Shown: one piece after another, positions 7,400 to 15,027 of the stretch | Layout of the letters: every line of letters begins with the position of its first letter | Position numbering within the stretch: position 1 is the first letter of the stretch | Source of the DNA: CAZDDB01 sp963843285 | GTDB taxonomy: Bacteria; Acidobacteriota; HRBIN11; JAKEFK01 | Assembly (NCBI GenBank): GCA_963843285.1 | Contig: CAWJJO010000021.1 | Coordinates: 1 to 34,034, forward strand | DNA length: 34,034 nt | Direction: 5' to 3' | Translations under genes and position numbers: made by a program | Notes under the pieces: generated by a model | Databases searched by the model: none | The model's input: the letters and a program-made list of their open reading frames with translations, nothing else | What the model was told of the DNA's origin: nothing

Positions 7400-8869
7400 C
7401 TAGTAGATACTTGACTGTCTCTTCTGCCCCGTATAATCCATATATACCGTCTTCACTTCGGTATAGAACTCAAACACTTCGGTGCCCTGTTCGCGCGGAC
7501 CGATGCCGGTTGCTTTCGTTCCGCCGAATGGAGCCTGCGCTTCGCCGCCGATCGTGGGTGAATTGATGTGCACCTTTCCCGCTTCCGACATTTCGGTGAA
7601 ACGCAGAATCGTAGACATGTCGCCGGAATAAAGGGAAGAACAAAGACCAAACTTCACACTGTTGGCAGTCTCTACTGCTTCCTCAAAACTCTTGGCTCGC
7701 AGCAGACTGATGACCGGTCCGAAAATTTCTTCCTGCGCAATCCGCATGTCTACAGAAACGTTGTCAAAGAGCGTGGGCTCTACGAAAAATCCTTTGTCGA
7801 ATGCGCCGCCGGTCAGCCGTTTGCCGCCGCGAAGCAAGCGTGCGCCTTCACTCTTTCCGATTTCAATGTATCGAAGCACTTTATTCATCTGTTTTTCTTC
7901 CACGCACGGCCCCATGTCGATCTCCGGATCGAGTCCGTTCCCCGTTCGAATCCGTTCCATTCGTGAAAGCAACATCTCCGTGAAGCGATCAGCGATCGAT
8001 TCTTCCACAATCACCCGGCTGGACGCAGTGCAGCGCTGGCCTGTGGAGCCGAATCCCCCTTGAGCAACGCCTTCCACAGCGAGGTCCAGATCGGCATCGC
8101 GCAATACAACGACAGGATTCTTGCCTCCCATTTCGCACTGCACGCGGATCCCGCGTCGCGATCCCTTTTCGTACAACGCGCATCCAACATCGTTGGAACC
8201 TGTAAAAGACAATGCATCCACATGCGGATTGTTTACAATCTCTTCGCCGACCGTATTTCCGCTGCCCAGCACCATATTGAGCACGCCGGGAGGAAAGCCC
8301 GCTTCTTCGAAAATTTCCACAATCTTGATTGCAGTCAGCGGTGTCAGCTCCGATGGTTTCAATACGACCGTGTTTCCGGCAACAAGCGCAGGAGCGATTT
8401 TCCAGATCGGAATCGCAACGGGGAAATTCCACGGTGTAATCAAACCGGCAACGCCGACCGGCTGTCGAATCGTGTACACAAATGTGCTCGGCAGCTCGGA
8501 AGGTATCGTTGCGCCGCGCAGTCGCCTTCCTTCCCCCGCAGTAAATTCCATGATGTTGATGGAGCGTTGCACTTCACCACGCGAATCTTTCAACACCTTT
8601 CCTTCTTCTTTTGTCAGGAGTGTAGCCATTTCTTCCAACCGCTGTTGCAGCAAATCCGCGGCTTTGAATAGCAGCTTGCCGCGAACGGGCGCCGGTGTGG
8701 CTTTCCACTTCGGAAACGCTTCTTTAGCGGCGGCTACGGCCTCGCGCGCATCTTCAACGGTAGAAAGTGGAGTGTGCCCGAGAACCTCATCCGTGTTTGC
8801 CGGATTGATGTTCGGGATTGTTTCGTTGCTGCGGGAAGGCTTCCACTTGCCGTTAATGTAGTTGTTCAT
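7400..8869 (-). CDS. NAD(P)-dependent aldehyde dehydrogenase
   Basis: This 489-residue member of the aldehyde dehydrogenase superfamily oxidises an aldehyde to the acid with NAD(P)+ in the cytoplasm. Visible signatures are TPWNFP in the N-terminal part, the cofactor-fold motif FTGSNDVG, the general base in CEMGGKNP, the catalytic Cys280 in GSTGQRCTASSR, and EEIFGPV followed by HINSPTIGGEAQAPFGG. It looks closest to the semialdehyde dehydrogenases that include alpha-ketoglutaric semialdehyde and succinic semialdehyde enzymes. The ATG at 8869 (MNNYINGKW) matches the usual start; a TTG at 8875 is the alternative. It overlaps the end of the aminotransferase gene by 17 bases, so the two are translationally coupled. 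Together they suggest deamination of an omega-amino acid or diamine followed by oxidation of the aldehyde. The exact substrate is an open point. Confidence 0.93.
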   Translation of the reverse strand: MNNYINGKWKPSRSNETIPNINPANTDEVLGHTPLSTVEDAREAVAAAKEAFPKWKATPAPVRGKLLFKAADLLQQRLEEMATLLTKEEGKVLKDSRGEVQRSINIMEFTAGEGRRLRGATIPSELPSTFVYTIRQPVGVAGLITPWNFPVAIPIWKIAPALVAGNTVVLKPSELTPLTAIKIVEIFEEAGFPPGVLNMVLGSGNTVGEEIVNNPHVDALSFTGSNDVGCALYEKGSRRGIRVQCEMGGKNPVVVLRDADLDLAVEGVAQGGFGSTGQRCTASSRVIVEESIADRFTEMLLSRMERIRTGNGLDPEIDMGPCVEEKQMNKVLRYIEIGKSEGARLLRGGKRLTGGAFDKGFFVEPTLFDNVSVDMRIAQEEIFGPVISLLRAKSFEEAVETANSVKFGLCSSLYSGDMSTILRFTEMSEAGKVHINSPTIGGEAQAPFGGTKATGIGPREQGTEVFEFYTEVKTVYMDYTGQKRQSSIY

Positions 8870-10184
8870 CTGCAATCTTCAACGCATCATCCAGCGCCTG
8901 GACGCCCTGATCAATTTCCGCTTTTGTGATGATCAGGGGAGGCGCAATGATAAAGTGATTCACCCAGGAAACCAGGTACACACCGTTTTTCATCATCTCC
9001 GCGGAAATCTTGTCTACAACCAGCGGCTTATTTTCCATTTTGTCTGCGTATGTGTTGAACGGCTCGCGGGTCTGCTGATTCCTGGTAAGATCCACTGTCC
9101 AGAACAATCCAAGTCCGCGAACCTCACCGATCGAGGGATGCTTCTCCTTCAGTGATTGCAGCCGCGCGCCCATATATTCGCCCATTTCCTGCGTGCGGCG
9201 AATCAGATCGAGTCTTCCGTACTCTTTAATCGCAGCAACTGCAGCAGCCAGGGTCAGGGTGTGCGCTTCGTAAGTGTGCCCGTGCGCGAAGTAGTGATCG
9301 TCGAAGTAGTCCGCGATCTTCTTTGTAGTCGCGCACAACCCCAGCGGTATGTAACCGGACGTGATTCCCTTCGCTGTGGTGAGGATGTCCGGCTTTACGT
9401 TCCAATGATCGACCGCAAACCACTTTCCCGTTCGTCCAAAGCCGCTCATGACTTCATCCACAATCAACAACGCTCCGTGACGATCGCAAATCTGTCTGAG
9501 ACGCGGCATGTATTCCTTTGGCGGAATCAGAATGCCGTTCGTTCCCGCAATCGGCTCTACCACAACAGCCGCAACATTGCTTTCATGTTCAATCATGTGA
9601 TCGATGTATTCCACACACGCGACCGCGCAATCGGGATATCTAAGTTTCAACGGACATCTGTAGCAATACACCTCGGGCGCATGAATCACGCCGGGCAATT
9701 TGCCCGAAGGTTCGATGCTCCAGCGTCTCGGATCACCCGTTGCCGAAATCGATCCGGTCGTCGCTCCATGATAGGAACGGTATCGCGCGATGATCTTGGA
9801 TTTTCCAGTCACCATCCGCGCGATCTTAAATGCGGCTTCATTCGCTTCCGTTCCCGACGTAGCGAAGAAAAACTTCTCCAGCCCTTCCGGAAGCACATTT
9901 AGGAGTTGACTGCTCAGCTCCGCTCGGACATCCGTTGCGAATCCGGGCGCCATATAAGGAAGTCTGGCCGCTTGATCCTGAATGGCGCGAATGACGGCTT
10001 GATTCTTGTGGCCGAGAGTGGAACACATCAGCTGAGCCGTAAAGTCCAGATAGCGTTCCCCGCTTGCATCGGTGAAATAACAACCATCCGCGTCCACTAC
10101 GTGAAGCGGCTTCCAGTTTTTCTGATACCTCCACGTGCCATAGTTCAAACGCGATACGATTTCGGAAGTAGATTCGTCGCTCAT
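8853..10184 (-). CDS. Class III PLP-dependent aminotransferase
   Basis: This 443-residue omega-aminotransferase of fold type I moves an amino group from an omega-amino acid or amine to a keto acid. SGTEANEAA binds the PLP phosphate, DEVMSGFGRTG carries the Asp that contacts the pyridine nitrogen, and Lys272 in TTAKGITSGY forms the Schiff base. A Cys-rich stretch (CYRCPLKLRYPDC) is typical of one branch of the family. The ATG at 10184 (MSDESTSE) was chosen because the open frame upstream runs through repeat DNA. No Shine-Dalgarno is visible; a TATAAT lies 10 bases upstream, which fits a near-leaderless transcript. It is the first gene of a two-gene operon with the aldehyde dehydrogenase. GABA, beta-alanine, putrescine or taurine are possible substrates; the sequence does not decide. 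Confidence 0.92.
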   Translation of the reverse strand: MSDESTSEIVSRLNYGTWRYQKNWKPLHVVDADGCYFTDASGERYLDFTAQLMCSTLGHKNQAVIRAIQDQAARLPYMAPGFATDVRAELSSQLLNVLPEGLEKFFFATSGTEANEAAFKIARMVTGKSKIIARYRSYHGATTGSISATGDPRRWSIEPSGKLPGVIHAPEVYCYRCPLKLRYPDCAVACVEYIDHMIEHESNVAAVVVEPIAGTNGILIPPKEYMPRLRQICDRHGALLIVDEVMSGFGRTGKWFAVDHWNVKPDILTTAKGITSGYIPLGLCATTKKIADYFDDHYFAHGHTYEAHTLTLAAAVAAIKEYGRLDLIRRTQEMGEYMGARLQSLKEKHPSIGEVRGLGLFWTVDLTRNQQTREPFNTYADKMENKPLVVDKISAEMMKNGVYLVSWVNHFIIAPPLIITKAEIDQGVQALDDALKIADEQLH

Positions 10185-10194
10185 AAGAGGTTTG

Positions 10195-10200
10195 ATTATA
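10195..10200 (-). promoter_or_regulatory. Candidate -10 box for the aminotransferase operon
   Basis: On the minus strand a perfect TATAAT sits 10 bases before the ATG at 10184. Transcription would start about 3-5 bases before the ATG, which agrees with the absence of a Shine-Dalgarno sequence. No convincing -35 box is found at the right spacing. Confidence 0.35.
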
Positions 10201-10224
10201 CTGCAAACTGCAGGCCGGAGGCCG

Positions 10225-10364
10225 AGGCTGTTGAAAAATGCAGGAAAGTCTTGTTTGCAATCTGTAACGCCCGCCTCTGGCGGGCTCTTGAGCTCGAGCT
10301 CAGCCCACGGGCCGTTGGCGTTACAAACCGCAAACGGGGATCTCTTTGCATTTTTCAACAGCCT
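10225..10364. repeat. 140-base hairpin element with 18-base perfect arms (MITE-like)
   Basis: The outer arm at 10225-10242 (AGGCTGTTGAAAAATGCA) is the exact reverse complement of 10347-10364. Inside it, GTTTGCAATCTGTAACGC (10253-10270) pairs with 10318-10335 with three mismatches. The centre holds CCCGCC..GGCGGG and AGCTCGAGCT. The whole folds into one long stem. There is no ORF and no clear target-site duplication. It could be a non-autonomous mobile element or a REP-type element. It separates the minus-strand aminotransferase operon from the plus-strand coiled-coil/OmpA operon. Confidence 0.7.
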
Positions 10365-10365
10365 A

Positions 10366-10435
10366 GGCCTGCGGTCCATAATGCAGGCGGGACACCTGCG
10401 CTCCATATGCAGGGGACGCCCGCCACTCCGGGCTT
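10366..10435. repeat. Dispersed GCAGGC palindrome, copy 2
   Basis: GCCTGCGGTCCATAATGCAGGC is followed by GGGACACCTGCGCTCC and a GGGGACGCCCGCC unit. This is the same family as at 7328-7394 in reverse orientation. Together with the adjacent 140-base hairpin it fills most of the 339 bases between the two divergent operons; no other gene is visible there. Confidence 0.6.
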
Positions 10436-10523
10436 TTCTGAGCTTGGTATACAATAAAATTGAACTATGAAGTCCAAAAAGGGCAATCAAAGGCGAACTG
10501 TCGCCAAAATAAGGAGGTACTCC

Positions 10524-11093
10524 ATGAATACGGAAGACAAAAAGAAAAATTCGCAGGGTACGGATGGCGATCCTGCCGGAGCGGGAAATCTGGATAAAGT
10601 CCGGGACATTCTCTTTGGGTCCCAGGTCCGCGAAACGGACAAGAGATTCTCCCGTCTGGAAGAACGAATCCTCCGGGAGTCCTCTGACTTGAGAGAAGAG
10701 ATCCGGAAAAAATTCGATACTCTGGAAGCCTACATCAAAAAAGAAGTGGAATCCCTCACGGACCGCTTAAAGTCCGAACAAACCGAACGAGCCGATGGAA
10801 ACCGCGAAGTTTCAAAAGAGCTGAAAGAGCTTACCAAGACTGTCGAAAAGAAAATGGGACAGCTCGATGAGCAAATTGCGAAAAACCAGCGACAGCTTCG
10901 CGATCAGCTTCTGGAACAATCCAAGAGCTTTGATGGTGAAATTCGTCGTAGCTACGAAGAATTGACCGCCATGCTCGGACAGGCCGTTCAGGAGCTTCGT
11001 TCCGAAAAGACGGATCGCGCCGCTCTGGCCGATCTATTTACTGAACTGGCGATGCGGTTGAAGGATGAATTTCAAATTCCGGATAATGCCTGA
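10524..11093 (+). CDS. Coiled-coil protein, first gene of the OmpA/GTPase operon
   Basis: This is a 189-residue, highly charged cytoplasmic protein with no signal peptide or membrane segment. From about residue 45 to 175 it is almost continuous coiled coil with heptads rich in Glu, Lys and Leu (SRLEERILRESSDLREEIRK, then KELKELTKTVEKK). The ATG at 10524 follows a perfect AAGGAGGT at 10511-10518, so I reject the in-frame upstream ATG at 10467. The N-terminal segment KVRDILFGSQVRETDKRFSR looks like the conserved signature. The next gene starts 5 bases after the stop, and the operon continues with the OmpA-like protein, a small GTPase and a PAS protein. It may be a scaffold or effector of the GTPase; no function is established by the sequence. 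Confidence 0.85.
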   Translation: MNTEDKKKNSQGTDGDPAGAGNLDKVRDILFGSQVRETDKRFSRLEERILRESSDLREEIRKKFDTLEAYIKKEVESLTDRLKSEQTERADGNREVSKELKELTKTVEKKMGQLDEQIAKNQRQLRDQLLEQSKSFDGEIRRSYEELTAMLGQAVQELRSEKTDRAALADLFTELAMRLKDEFQIPDNA

Positions 11094-11098
11094 AGCGT

Positions 11099-11701
11099 AT
11101 GAAAGACAGCGCGGAACAGAAAGAAGTTCCCCGCAAGAATGGAAACGACGGCTTTGACGAGCTGAGACGGCTACTTCTCGCGCCGGAACAACAACAAATC
11201 GATCAACTGGAAGAGCGACTGGAAAGCGCCAGCATTCGGGCCGATCGAGTCAGCGACGTTCTTCCCGATGCGATCCGCATCCGGCAAAGTCAGGATAAAC
11301 AGCTGACCCAATCGCTGATGCCTTCCATCCAGGAAGCAATTCGTGTATCGATCAAGAAAGACCCGCGCGTGCTTGCCGATGCTCTGTTCCCGATCATGGG
11401 CCCTGCGATCCGGAAGGCGATCGCGGCGGCATTGAGCGGGATGATCCAATCTCTGAAACAAGACTCTCGAATACAGCCTTTCACCGAGAGGATTGAAATG
11501 GCGATGGGAAGCGCTTCGCACCGGAAAATCCTTTGCCGAAATCGTGCTGATTCATACGCTGTTGTACCGCGTGGAACAGGTTTTCCTCATTCACAGATCC
11601 ACCGGCTTGCTGTTGCAGCATATTACCGCCAGTTCCGTTGCAGCGCAGGACGCGACTCTTGTTTCCGGAATGCTGACAGCGATCCAGGATTTTGTGCATG
11701 A
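11099..11701 (+). CDS. OmpA-family membrane protein, N-terminal part (frameshifted)
   Basis: Residues 1-121 are the genuine N-terminus of the protein continued in the next ORF: LRRLLLAPEQ, a coiled-coil segment, DVLPDAIRIRQ, and KDPRVLADALFPIMGPAIRKAIAAALSGMIQSLKQ. After Lys-Gln at about 11461 this frame turns into unrelated sequence up to its stop at 11701. The other frame reads LEYSLSPRGLKWRWEALRTG directly onto the next ORF, so one base gained or lost at about 11462-11466 separates the halves. The intact protein would be about 579 residues. It starts 5 bases after the coiled-coil gene. The amphipathic ALFPIMGPAIRKAI segment is shared by this family in my recollection; its role is unknown. 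Confidence 0.78.
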   Translation: MKDSAEQKEVPRKNGNDGFDELRRLLLAPEQQQIDQLEERLESASIRADRVSDVLPDAIRIRQSQDKQLTQSLMPSIQEAIRVSIKKDPRVLADALFPIMGPAIRKAIAAALSGMIQSLKQDSRIQPFTERIEMAMGSASHRKILCRNRADSYAVVPRGTGFPHSQIHRLAVAAYYRQFRCSAGRDSCFRNADSDPGFCA

Positions 11702-12836
11702 CTCTTTCGGCGACCGGGAGGACACTCTGGAAACGCTCCAGGTCGGAGATCTGTCCGTATGGATCGAACAGGGGCCGCGCGCAGTGCTCGCCGCAGTCAT
11801 TCGGGGCAACGCTCCCGAAGAGCTGCGAATGATTTTGCGCGAAGTCACGGAAAGAATTCATCAGGAAAAGACAGAAGAGCTCGAGAACTTCGAAGGAGAC
11901 GCGATGCCGTTTGAATCGGTGCGCCCGCTTCTGGAGGATACTCTTCTGGCGCAGTATGAAGCCAAAGAGAAACGGACCTCGCCGTTGCTTTACGTCTTTG
12001 CAGGAATTCTTGCTCTTGTCATCGGAACGTGGGGCTTCCTGTGGATCCGGGATCGAATGAATTGGAACCGGTATCTCGGCATGTTGCGGGAGGAACCTGG
12101 AATTGTGATCGTGGACAGCCGGAAAGAGGACGGTAAGTATTTTGTTTCAGGTTTTCGCGATCCGCTTGCAGCCAATCCGCGCGAAATTCTGAAAACAACC
12201 GATCTGGATCCCGGCAAAGTTGTACAATCCTGGGAACCATTTCACTCATTCAGTCCGCGGTTTATTTTGAAGCGCGCGAAAGAAATTCTCAGTCCTCCCC
12301 CTTCCGTGATTTTGAAGCTCGATGGGAACACTTTGATTGCAAGCGGATTTGCGTCTCAAAAGTGGATCGACGATGCGGAAAACCTGGCGCGGGTGGTCCC
12401 GGCCGTTGAACAATTTCGCCATGACAACCTGGTAGCTGCGGATCTTGCCGGGCTGGAAAGGATGAAAATGAAGATCGAAAAGATTCTGCTCTTGTTCCCG
12501 CAGGGCGCTTCACAATTGATTCCCGGCCAGGAAGAAAAGCTGATTGAACTCGCAAACGATCTCAACCACCTTGGTGAGATTTGCAGTCTGATGGGGAAAA
12601 ATCTTCAGCTGCAAATCGTTGGACATGCCAGCCAGGAGGGATCCAGAGAAGAAAATCTCGTGCTCAGCCAACAACGCGCTCAGCAACTGATTGCCGAATT
12701 GAGCTCCCGGGGAGTTACACAGATCGATTTATCGGCAGTAGGCACCGGGACAGAAAAACCGGTTCGGCGTGAAGTTACACCAGAGGACCGGCAGTCGAAT
12801 CGCAGCGTCTCTTTTGAGGTAAGATGGAAGCCATGA
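11493..12836 (+). CDS. OmpA-family membrane protein, main part (frameshifted)
   Basis: This frame gives the remainder of the protein; its TTG at 11493 is only an apparent start. It has a conserved region (RTGKSFAEIVLIHTLLYRVEQVFLIH), which may be a roadblock-like or sensory fold. One transmembrane helix follows at about residues 165-185 (LLYVFAGILALVIGTWGFLW). A BON-like segment with PPPSVILKLDG lies near residues 270-310, and a C-terminal OmpA peptidoglycan-binding domain near 365-447 contains IVGHASQEGSREENLVLSQQ. The topology puts the first part in the cytoplasm and the OmpA domain in the periplasm. The stop codon overlaps the start of the GTPase gene as ATGA, so the two are coupled. This is a good candidate for linking a cytoplasmic GTPase to the cell wall. 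Confidence 0.88.
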   Translation: MKWRWEALRTGKSFAEIVLIHTLLYRVEQVFLIHRSTGLLLQHITASSVAAQDATLVSGMLTAIQDFVHDSFGDREDTLETLQVGDLSVWIEQGPRAVLAAVIRGNAPEELRMILREVTERIHQEKTEELENFEGDAMPFESVRPLLEDTLLAQYEAKEKRTSPLLYVFAGILALVIGTWGFLWIRDRMNWNRYLGMLREEPGIVIVDSRKEDGKYFVSGFRDPLAANPREILKTTDLDPGKVVQSWEPFHSFSPRFILKRAKEILSPPPSVILKLDGNTLIASGFASQKWIDDAENLARVVPAVEQFRHDNLVAADLAGLERMKMKIEKILLLFPQGASQLIPGQEEKLIELANDLNHLGEICSLMGKNLQLQIVGHASQEGSREENLVLSQQRAQQLIAELSSRGVTQIDLSAVGTGTEKPVRREVTPEDRQSNRSVSFEVRWKP

Positions 12837-13327
12837 TCCAAAAAAAGATCTGCATGATCGGGTCCTATGCAGTCGGCAAAACGAGTCTCGTTACCCGCTT
12901 TGTGGAAAGCATCTTTTCGACAAAATACTTAACCACCGTAGGAGTGAAGATCAACAAAAAGACGATTACACTGGACGGCAAGGATATCACGCTGATCCTC
13001 TGGGATCTCCACGGTGAAGATGAATTTCAAAAGCTGAGACTTTCCTACTTGCGCGGTTCCTCCGGATATATCCTTGTTGCAGATGGAACCCGCCGCGATA
13101 CTCTGGAAAAAGTAATGTCCTTGCTCCCGAGTGCGGAAGAAGCGTATGGCAAAGTGCCGCACATTCTGGCGCTCAACAAATCCGATCTGGCAAAAGAATG
13201 GGATGTGCCGGATTCTGTGATCACAGATCTTCAGCAGCAAGGTTGGATTGTGTTGCATACAAGCGCCAAGACGGGGCTCAATGTGGAAAACCTTTTCATT
13301 TCCCTTGCACGCAAGATGATGGAATGA
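12833..13327 (+). CDS. Rab/Ras-like small GTPase
   Basis: This 164-residue single-domain GTPase shows all G boxes. G1 is GSYAVGKTSL, G2 has TTVGVKI, G3 is WDLHGEDEF (eukaryotic Rab has WDTAGQE), G4 is NKSD and G5 is TSAKTG. The switch II Gln that supports GTP hydrolysis in Ras is replaced by Glu followed by Asp, so hydrolysis may be slow or depend on a partner. There is no lipid-anchor Cys at the C-terminus. The ATG at 12833 overlaps the OmpA stop (ATGA) and matches the usual MIQKKIC start; an ATG nine bases upstream is the alternative. It probably works as a switch on the OmpA-like and coiled-coil proteins of the same operon. Confidence 0.93.
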   Translation: MIQKKICMIGSYAVGKTSLVTRFVESIFSTKYLTTVGVKINKKTITLDGKDITLILWDLHGEDEFQKLRLSYLRGSSGYILVADGTRRDTLEKVMSLLPSAEEAYGKVPHILALNKSDLAKEWDVPDSVITDLQQQGWIVLHTSAKTGLNVENLFISLARKMME

Positions 13328-13338
13328 AGCCAAGTGTG

Positions 13339-13414
13339 GTAGGGGCAGGCCTCGTGCCTGCCCGCATGAAATCGCAATTTTACGATCCGGGCGACCACAA
13401 GGGTCGCCCTTACC
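13339..13414. repeat. Dispersed GTAGGGGC..GGTCGCCC repeat, copy 1
   Basis: GTAGGGGCAGGCCTCGTGCC is followed after about 25 bases by GGGCGACCACAAGGGTCGCC and TTACC. Each half is itself a short palindrome. The second half matches the right arm of the repeat at 14582-14658. It lies inside the operon, between the GTPase and the PAS gene. Confidence 0.65.
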
Positions 13415-13431
13415 AGGGAATTAGTTAACCC

Positions 13432-14577
13432 ATGGAATTTCCTCCGTTTATCGCTGATCGGGTTCTAAAAATCTGCATCGACAGCCGTTCCCCGGCATTT
13501 CTTCTGGTCAATGAACAGGGAGTGCTCACCGAATTTGGTGGTGAGCTGGAAGTTTACGGTCTGAGCGATTTGAAGAAGGGAGAGCCCGTTCTGGAACGGG
13601 TCTCTATTCTACAGGGAATGCTTCCCTCCAGTGATTCCTACCTGTTTTTGCCCTTTGTAAAAGGAGAGGTAGGACGCGCTGCAGATATTCATATCTTTTT
13701 TGATGAGATGCATGGGAACTACGTTCTCTTTCTAGATGCCACTCTCGAAATGTATCAGCATCGTTTGCTGCAGCAAAAAGGAAATGAGCTGAGTCTGTTG
13801 CGGGAACGGGAAGCCAAGATGCTCGGTTTGTTTGCGCTGCTGGACATTCTTGTGCTTGCGCGAACTGAAGAAAAGACGTTTGAAGCGATTGGGCCGATTC
13901 CGGAATGGGTGTTGCGTGTCTGCCCTGACATCGAAGTAAAGCGGAAAAGCTTGAGTATTCCCGGAGAGCGGTTTCTATTCCTGGCACATTTTATTGGTGA
14001 CGCTGAAAAGACATGGGAAGACCGGAGCGAAGACGCCCTGCGTTCCGGTCCTTGGATCGAAACCGATAACGCCGGCCATGAGCTGTTCCTGGAAGCAACC
14101 GCGGTGACTCTGGATAATCGCGAAATCCTGTTAATTCAATTTTCGCGCCTCGATTTTCAGGATAAACAATCCGTGATCCAAACCGCGCGGGAAAACAGCC
14201 TGAAGTTCGAGCGCCTTTCCAAAACGGAACATGCGCTCCGTCTCAGTGAAGAGAAACACCGCGCGCTTCTTCAGGCGATGCCCGATTGGTGGCTGCGAAT
14301 CGGAAAGGACGACGTTTTGATCGAATTCAAAGCGGGGAAGGGATACCGTCATCAATCCGCTGTCGCTGAAATGGCCGGACGAAAGATTCAGGAAATATTT
14401 CCCCCGGATATCGCGCGGGAAATACTTCGATGTGTGGAACGGACCAAACAAACGGATGAGGTTCAAATCTGCGAATTTCCGCTGATGTGGGGTGATCAGC
14501 TCCGGGATTTCGAATGCCGCGTGGTATCCACCGGAGAATCGGAAACCCTCGCAATCCTGAGGGAAAGAATTCCCTGA
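13432..14577 (+). CDS. PAS-domain protein without output domain
   Basis: This 381-residue protein is probably cytoplasmic and has two sensory folds joined by a coiled coil. Residues 15-110 are PAS-like (SRSPAFLLVNEQGVLTEFGG). A helical segment at 112-140 follows, then a region that resembles a second sensor (145-235). Another helix (QSVIQTARENSLKFERLSKT) leads to a clear PAS domain at about 275-381 (EEKHRALLQAMPDWWLRIGKDD). The protein ends right after the PAS fold (LAILRERIP), so there is no kinase, cyclase or DNA-binding output. It follows the GTPase by 104 bases that hold a repeat, and the same orientation suggests one operon. It might pass a signal to the GTPase or OmpA protein, or be a truncated sensor; the sequence does not say which. 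Confidence 0.8.
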   Translation: MEFPPFIADRVLKICIDSRSPAFLLVNEQGVLTEFGGELEVYGLSDLKKGEPVLERVSILQGMLPSSDSYLFLPFVKGEVGRAADIHIFFDEMHGNYVLFLDATLEMYQHRLLQQKGNELSLLREREAKMLGLFALLDILVLARTEEKTFEAIGPIPEWVLRVCPDIEVKRKSLSIPGERFLFLAHFIGDAEKTWEDRSEDALRSGPWIETDNAGHELFLEATAVTLDNREILLIQFSRLDFQDKQSVIQTARENSLKFERLSKTEHALRLSEEKHRALLQAMPDWWLRIGKDDVLIEFKAGKGYRHQSAVAEMAGRKIQEIFPPDIAREILRCVERTKQTDEVQICEFPLMWGDQLRDFECRVVSTGESETLAILRERIP

Positions 14578-14581
14578 TTCT

Positions 14582-14658
14582 GGTAGGGGCGACCCTTGTG
14601 GTCGCCCGCCTCAAAGAATGGCGATTTGGTGAGGGCGACCACAAGGGTCGCCCCTACC
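14582..14658. repeat. Perfect 26-base inverted repeat, GTAGGGGCGACC family copy 2
   Basis: The arm that begins GGTAGGGGCGACCCTTGTGG (14582-14607) is repeated exactly, in reverse complement, at 14633-14658. The loop between them is 25 bases. Each arm also contains the palindrome GCGACC..GGTCGC. It lies between the convergent PAS and RING-like genes, where a strong hairpin can end transcription from both sides. Confidence 0.8.
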
Positions 14659-14667
14659 GAGCAATCC

Positions 14668-14977
14668 CTATCCGCTACACCCGAATACGCTGCATTCGTT
14701 CATCTCCTTCCAACAATTGCGATGATGAGCGGTCCGGCAAACGCGGCACGACACCAGATCGTCGTTTTCTGAGATCTCACTCCTGCAATACGGGCAGAGC
14801 GCGTCTCGCGAGATCTTCAAATCTTTTCTCTTTTCATAGTCAATCAGATACCGGACAAAAGTGATGATACCGCTGAGAGCATTTGGCCATCCTGTGAAAG
14901 CGTCCGAGGAATGCGAACAAGAATAGTGTTACCGCCAGCGCGGCGAGAGTTCCCAGATTTTCAAAAACAAGAGCCAT
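14668..14977 (-). pseudogene. Small membrane protein with prokaryotic RING-like zinc finger (frameshifted)
   Basis: From the ATG at 14977 the frame reads MALVFENLGTLAALAVTLF and FLFAFLGRFH, an N-terminal membrane helix. It then leaves the family-like path near 14885. The neighbouring frame continues with GWPNALSGIITFVRYLID, a charged linker and a cysteine-rich end: CPYC, then SCRVC, AHHRNCW, NECSVFGC, stopping at 14668. The spacing C-x2-C, C-x2-C, H/H-x2-C, C-x4-C fits the prokaryotic RING finger family 1 pattern (recalled, not searched). The joined protein would be about 102 residues, so one base was gained or lost between the helix and the linker. No clear Shine-Dalgarno is present. It is convergent with the OmpA/GTPase operon. 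Role unknown; a zinc-binding membrane adaptor is a reasonable guess. Confidence 0.6.
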
Positions 14978-15027
14978 AACGCTATTCTAATGTGTCAAAG
15001 AATACTAAGATATGGAGAGGTGCGAGG

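Noticed and set aside
7321..7566. 81-residue plus-strand ORF beginning in the GGAGCGCAGGC repeat
   Set aside because: It translates the palindromic repeat and then antisense of the aldehyde dehydrogenase.
8060..8861. Long plus-strand open frames opposite the aldehyde dehydrogenase (203 and 246 residues)
   Set aside because: They lie entirely within a confidently identified gene on the other strand and have no plausible domain.
9156..9902. 248-residue plus-strand frame opposite the aminotransferase
   Set aside because: Antisense shadow of a gene with intact PLP-binding residues.
10185..10490. N-terminal extension of the aminotransferase up to 10490
   Set aside because: The extension translates the 140-base hairpin and the palindromic repeats; class III aminotransferases start near MSDESTSE.
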